Origin: Pteria penguin
Taxonomy: Eukaryota > Mollusca > Bivalvia > Pterioida > Pteriidae
Assembly (NCBI GenBank): GCA_035048485.1
Contig: CM068583.1
Location: forward strand, 18,575,341 to 18,639,340
DNA: 64,000 nucleotides
Reading direction: 5' to 3'
Both the position numbers and the translations under genes were made by a program. The first letter of the stretch is position 1. Every line of letters begins with the position of its first letter. Of this stretch, positions 61,729-64,000 are shown in pieces. The notes below the pieces were generated by a model. The model was not told the origin of the DNA. It saw only the letters and a program-made list of their open reading frames with translations, and did no database searches.

Positions 61729-63537
61729 CTACAATAATGAATTAAATATACATGGAATGGAATCAGTACTAATGCTCTAAACATTGAAAACACTGAGAAA
61801 TGCTGTCATGTTGTTTTGCCATTAGTGAATGGTACATGTATTCTAATTTTAGAGAGGAAAATGTAGAAGACAGCAAAAAACTGAGTGATCAAAAAGAGTA
61901 AGTACAATGAGATTAGTGGATATAATGGTTTGAGTTTTAGATGAATTTTCTCTAAGGAATTCATCTTAAGATACATGTACCAGGAAAGCATTTTAACCTG
62001 CCATTTATTTTTGTTTTTACCATAACATTTAATTCATTTTTTACTTTTTTGATAACTATTACCAACGTTTTGGACATTTATATCCTGTAGGTAGTTTTCT
62101 TGTCATGTTGTATACTATATAAGTCAGTACAATTTTCCGCTCATAAAGATTAGATACAGTGATATATCGTTAATCTGGGTTCCAGATAGCACCAGTAAAT
62201 GTACCAGTATCAACTCTTTTTTTATATAAATGAAGGTACATGTATATAATACTGAAAGACAAATAGGTGACATTTGTTTTCTATCTCCTGAAACTTGTAA
62301 ATGTAATGTTATAAAGAAGTAACATGTAGAGACGATGTATCTCATTTTGTAGAGTGCTTGGCCCATAACCAAGAGGTCTTGGGTTTGACTACCATTAAAA
62401 ACTGAGATACCATGTCACTGTCAGTGTTAGCATGTAAACAATCTTCCACTGTCAGTGTTAGCATGTAAACAATTCTTCACTGTCAGTGTTAGCATGTAAA
62501 CAATTCTTCACTGTCAGTGTTAGCATGTATACAACTCTTCACTGTCAGTGTTAGCATGTAAACAATTCTTCACTGTCAGTGTTAGCATGTAAACTATTCT
62601 CCACTGTCAGGTGGGTATGTATACAACTCTTCATTGTCAGTGTTAGCATGTAAACAATTCTCCACTGTCAGTGTTAGCATGTAAACAATTCACTGTCATT
62701 ATTAGCATGTAAACAATTCTTCACTGTCAGTGTTAGCATTTAAACAATTCTCCACGGTCATTATTAGCATGTGAACAATTCTTCACTGTCAGTGTTAGCA
62801 TGTGTACAACTCTTCATTGTCAGTGTTAGCATGTAAACAATTCCTCACTGTCAGTTTTATCATGTAAACAATTTTTCACTGTCAGTGTTAGCATGTGAAC
62901 AATTCTCCACTGTCAGTGTTAGCATGTAAACAATTCTCCACTGTCAGTGTTAGCATGTAAACAATTCCTCACAGTCATTGTTCACATGTAAACAATTCTC
63001 CACTTTCAGTGTTAGCATGTAAATAATTCTCCACTGTCAGTGTTAGTATGTAAACAATTCTCCACTTTCAGTGTTAGCATGTTAACAGTTCTCCACTGTC
63101 AGTGTTAGCATATAAAGAATTCTCCACTGTCAGTGTTAGCATGTAAACAAATCACTGTTATTATTAGCATGTAAACAATTCTTTACTGTCAGTGTTAGCA
63201 TGTAAACAATTCTGCACTGTCAGTGTTAGCATGTAAAGTATTCTCCACTGTCAAGTGGGTATGTTGAACAGGTATGAATTTTTGTACAATGCATCAAGCA
63301 GAGGCTTTCACTATAGAAGTGAAATAATTTTGATATGAAGTACAAAGCAAGAAACAAAACAAAATTTGTTAGCAAGTTCTTTTGTTTATCTTTCCTGAGT
63401 ATTAAATGAGGATTTGTTTCAGATTGAATATGTTAATAGCTGGTTGTGGAGAAAGGGACCTGCATATCTTTGGCTATGGAGTTTATCCTATCAGTGTGCT
63501 CTCTGTTGACCCACAGCTAGGTGACCACAATGAACTG
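52893..63537 (+). CDS. ANAPC4: Anaphase-promoting complex subunit 4, 5' part (six coding exons; continues past window)
   Basis: ANAPC4 is a scaffold subunit in the platform of the APC/C ubiquitin ligase, which acts in the nucleus and cytoplasm during mitosis (family knowledge). Exons: 52893-53009, 53953-54052, 58050-58257, 59280-59309, 61853-61897, 63423-63537, all GT-AG, 205 codons in frame. The protein opens MPEETTFRLMDEKHV, then LMLWSPKFDLVALSNVQGE and VVLHRL, KALSWRPDGKVLAAGYSNGK, VTCMEW and LNMLIAGCGERDLHIFGYG. This order matches the Apc4 N-terminal WD40 blades, in which WSP and WRPDGK are characteristic. Exons 4 and 5 (residues 142-167) are short, charged and probably a disordered insertion between blades. 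The helical Apc4 domain and acidic C-terminus would lie beyond the window. Repeats have greatly enlarged introns 2, 3 and 5. Confidence 0.93.
54122..54173. repeat. (GTC)n-rich microsatellite
   Basis: gtcgtccgtcgtcgtcgtcg-type tract near the left end of the inverted-repeat element. Confidence 0.9.
54203..55914. repeat. Two near-identical 856-bp tandem copies
   Basis: ggaactacattgcagatttg begins at 54203 and again at 55059. The copies stay aligned through the poly-G and poly-T runs to about 55914. A diverged partial third copy lies at roughly 56150-56690. Confidence 0.9.
56982..57165 (-). mobile_element. A-tailed retroelement-like repeat, copy 2
   Basis: Begins with a poly-T run (56985-56997), then caaaggtgcctgtacctttt and catttgggaattttttgtcc. 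Read on the minus strand it ends in poly-A. It shares about 150 bp with the copy at 42321-42475 in opposite orientation. It directly abuts the right end of the inverted-repeat element. Confidence 0.6.
57385..57686 (+). mobile_element. Full-length tRNA-derived SINE with 11-bp target-site duplication
   Basis: Head at 57396 (gccagtgtggcctattggat), B box tgggttcgacttcc, and tail of five aatc units ending at 57675. Direct repeats TAACCACAAAA at 57385-57395 and 57676-57686 flank it. It lies in ANAPC4 intron 2. Confidence 0.92.
58050..58257 (+). CDS. ANAPC4: ANAPC4 exon 3 (WD40 blade)
   Basis: Codons 73-142: LAAGYSNGKINLYHIENAEI, then LHTLELQGEVTCMEW, typical blade strands with the Apc4 cysteine-methionine-x-tryptophan motif. 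It ends with YLPKLQSLGKR, matching the LLPKLPTL-like linker of the family. Confidence 0.92.
58441..59040 (+). repeat. Four diverged tandem copies of a 130-150-bp unit, ANAPC4 intron 3
   Basis: A (CTGT)n-rich lead-in is followed by units starting near 58515, 58644, 58792 and 58931. Each contains gaccattgacaataattc-like, ccattgaaacctttg-like and aaggtcaaatgtgtaattga blocks. Confidence 0.85.
59280..59309 (+). CDS. ANAPC4: ANAPC4 exon 4 (30-nt micro-exon)
   Basis: Thirty nucleotides encoding SYGPLTKGPPV with the flanking split codons; acceptor ttgttttag, donor cagt|gtgagt. It is a multiple of three and so could be skipped in frame. It is inferred from frame and splice sites, not from conservation. 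Confidence 0.65.
61474..61728 (+). repeat. Paired (TA)n tracts around a short inverted-repeat core, ANAPC4 intron 4
   Basis: (TA)n at 61474-61558 and 61646-61728 flank an ~87-bp core whose ends are aataagtgtct (61559-61569) and agacacttatt (61636-61646). Confidence 0.85.
61853..61897 (+). CDS. ANAPC4: ANAPC4 exon 5 (45-nt micro-exon)
   Basis: Encodes EENVEDSKKLSDQKE across split codons, an acidic linker. Acceptor ctaattttag, donor aaga|gtaagt; 45 nt, in-frame cassette. Human ANAPC4 has a similar EENSDE-type linker before the LNILVLGG strand, which supports it. Confidence 0.75.
62336..63350 (+). mobile_element. tRNA-derived SINE interrupted by an internal minisatellite
   Basis: The head (tctcattttgtagagtgcttgg, B box ggtttgacta near 62391) and the start of the body (aactgagataccatgtcac) resemble the intact SINEs at 49.7 and 57.4 kb. 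The 3' body reappears after the array (tgaatttttgtacaatgcat, caagcagaggctttcactat, then agaagtgaaataattt). Between them lies the repeat at 62414-63252. Confidence 0.75.
62414..63252 (+). repeat. ~34-bp minisatellite, about 25 units
   Basis: Units share cactgtcagtgttagcatg followed by taaacaattctyc, with point variants and a few shortened copies. The array lies in ANAPC4 intron 5, ending about 170 bp before exon 6. There are no unique spacers between units, so it is not CRISPR-like. Confidence 0.95.
63423..63537 (+). CDS. ANAPC4: ANAPC4 exon 6 (WD40 strand, duplicated 3' end)
   Basis: Encodes LNMLIAGCGERDLHIFGYG, then VYPISVLSVDPQLGDHNEL, donor actg|gtaaga. The first half aligns with the conserved LNILVLGG...YAYG strand of ANAPC4. 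The last ~45 nt is the founder of the tandem array that follows. Confidence 0.88.
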
Positions 63538-64000
63538 GTAAGAAATGTGTGATACATGTAATGGATTGTAACAGTGTGTGTGATAATGGTTTGTAACAGT
63601 GTGCTCTCTGTTGGTCAACAGCACGGTGAACCCAATGTACTGGTAAGAAATGTGTGATAATGGTTTGTAACAGTGTGCTCTCTGTTGGTTTACAGCATGG
63701 TGAACCCAATGAACTGGTAAGAAATGTTTGATAATGGTTTGTAACTGTGTACTCTCTGCTGGTTTACAGCACGGTGAACCCAGTGTACTGGTAAGAAATG
63801 TGTGATAATGGTTTGTAACAGTGTGCTCTCTGTTGACCCACAGCATGGTGAACACAATGAACTGGTAAGAAATGTGTGATACATGTAATGGATTGTAACA
63901 GTGTGTGTGATAATGGTTTGTAACAGTGTGTGTGATAATGGTTTGTAACAGTGTGCTCTCTGTTGGTCAACAGCACGGTGAACCCAATGTACTGGTAAGA
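63538..64000 (+). repeat. Tandem array copied from the end of ANAPC4 exon 6
   Basis: Five further copies of the exon end and adjoining intron. The 21-nt blocks are 63622-63642, 63696-63716, 63770-63790, 63844-63864 and 63974-63994. Spacings from the exon copy are 105, 74, 74, 74 and 130 bp. Each block reads HGEPNVL, HGEPNEL, HGEPSVL or HGEHNEL, is preceded by a ctctctg...cag acceptor-like stretch and followed by gtaaga. The array runs off the window. Confidence 0.9.

Noticed and set aside
62414..63252. CRISPR-like array of ~34-bp repeats
   Set aside because: Units are contiguous with no unique spacers, the DNA is animal genomic, and the flanks are SINE sequence.

Overview
The window is animal nuclear DNA: AT-rich, with small phase-consistent exons bounded by GT...AG introns, tRNA-derived SINEs, inverted-repeat elements and long (TA)n tracts. 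The protein families are animal-wide. The repeats (AATC-tailed tRNA SINEs and a 'GCTCACCTGAG' terminal-inverted-repeat element) and the frequent word acatgta suggest a lophotrochozoan, most likely a bivalve mollusc. The species call is inference. No bacterial genes, CRISPR array, rRNA or virus was recognised.

Layout. (1) About 1-13.1 kb is intergenic: SINE copies, simple repeats, a cluster of TCTCGTTCGAACGAGA-like palindromes and a small hairpin; no gene could be supported. (2) 13.16-25.45 kb, + strand: a complete cytosolic purine 5'-nucleotidase gene (NT5C2 / cN-II) in 17 coding exons encoding 573 residues, with all HAD catalytic motifs, followed by a long 3' UTR that may end near 28.4 kb. 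(3) 28.4-32.5 kb: convergent spacer with foldbacks, a (TA)n tract and a 20-bp minisatellite. (4) 32.56-42.74 kb, - strand: a complete Rho GTPase-activating protein gene of the ARHGAP19 type, 10 coding exons, 608 residues from the most distal well-supported start. At least two, and perhaps four, alternative first exons all splice in the same phase. (5) 42.8-52.8 kb: intergenic or 5' UTR territory with a three-copy ~184-bp tandem repeat, two SINEs and a promoter-like patch at 48.7-48.8 kb. (6) 52.89 kb to the end, + strand: the first six coding exons (205 codons) of ANAPC4, the WD40-bearing platform subunit of the anaphase-promoting complex. The gene runs off the window.

The three genes are ordinary housekeeping genes: purine nucleotide balance, Rho control in cytokinesis, and mitotic ubiquitin ligation. 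They do not form an operon or pathway. The unusual material lies in how repeats have shaped them. A minisatellite of about 25 units has grown inside a SINE just before ANAPC4 exon 6. The 3' end of that exon has itself been tandemly duplicated five times, each copy keeping a 21-nt in-frame block between an acceptor and a donor. A 2.9-kb inverted-repeat element sits about 25 bp after an ANAPC4 splice donor. A dispersed ~115-bp repeat ends exactly at the acceptor of NT5C2 exon 3.

Exon coordinates were derived by hand from reading frame, splice consensus and family similarity. UTR limits, promoters and poly(A) sites are much less certain than coding exons.
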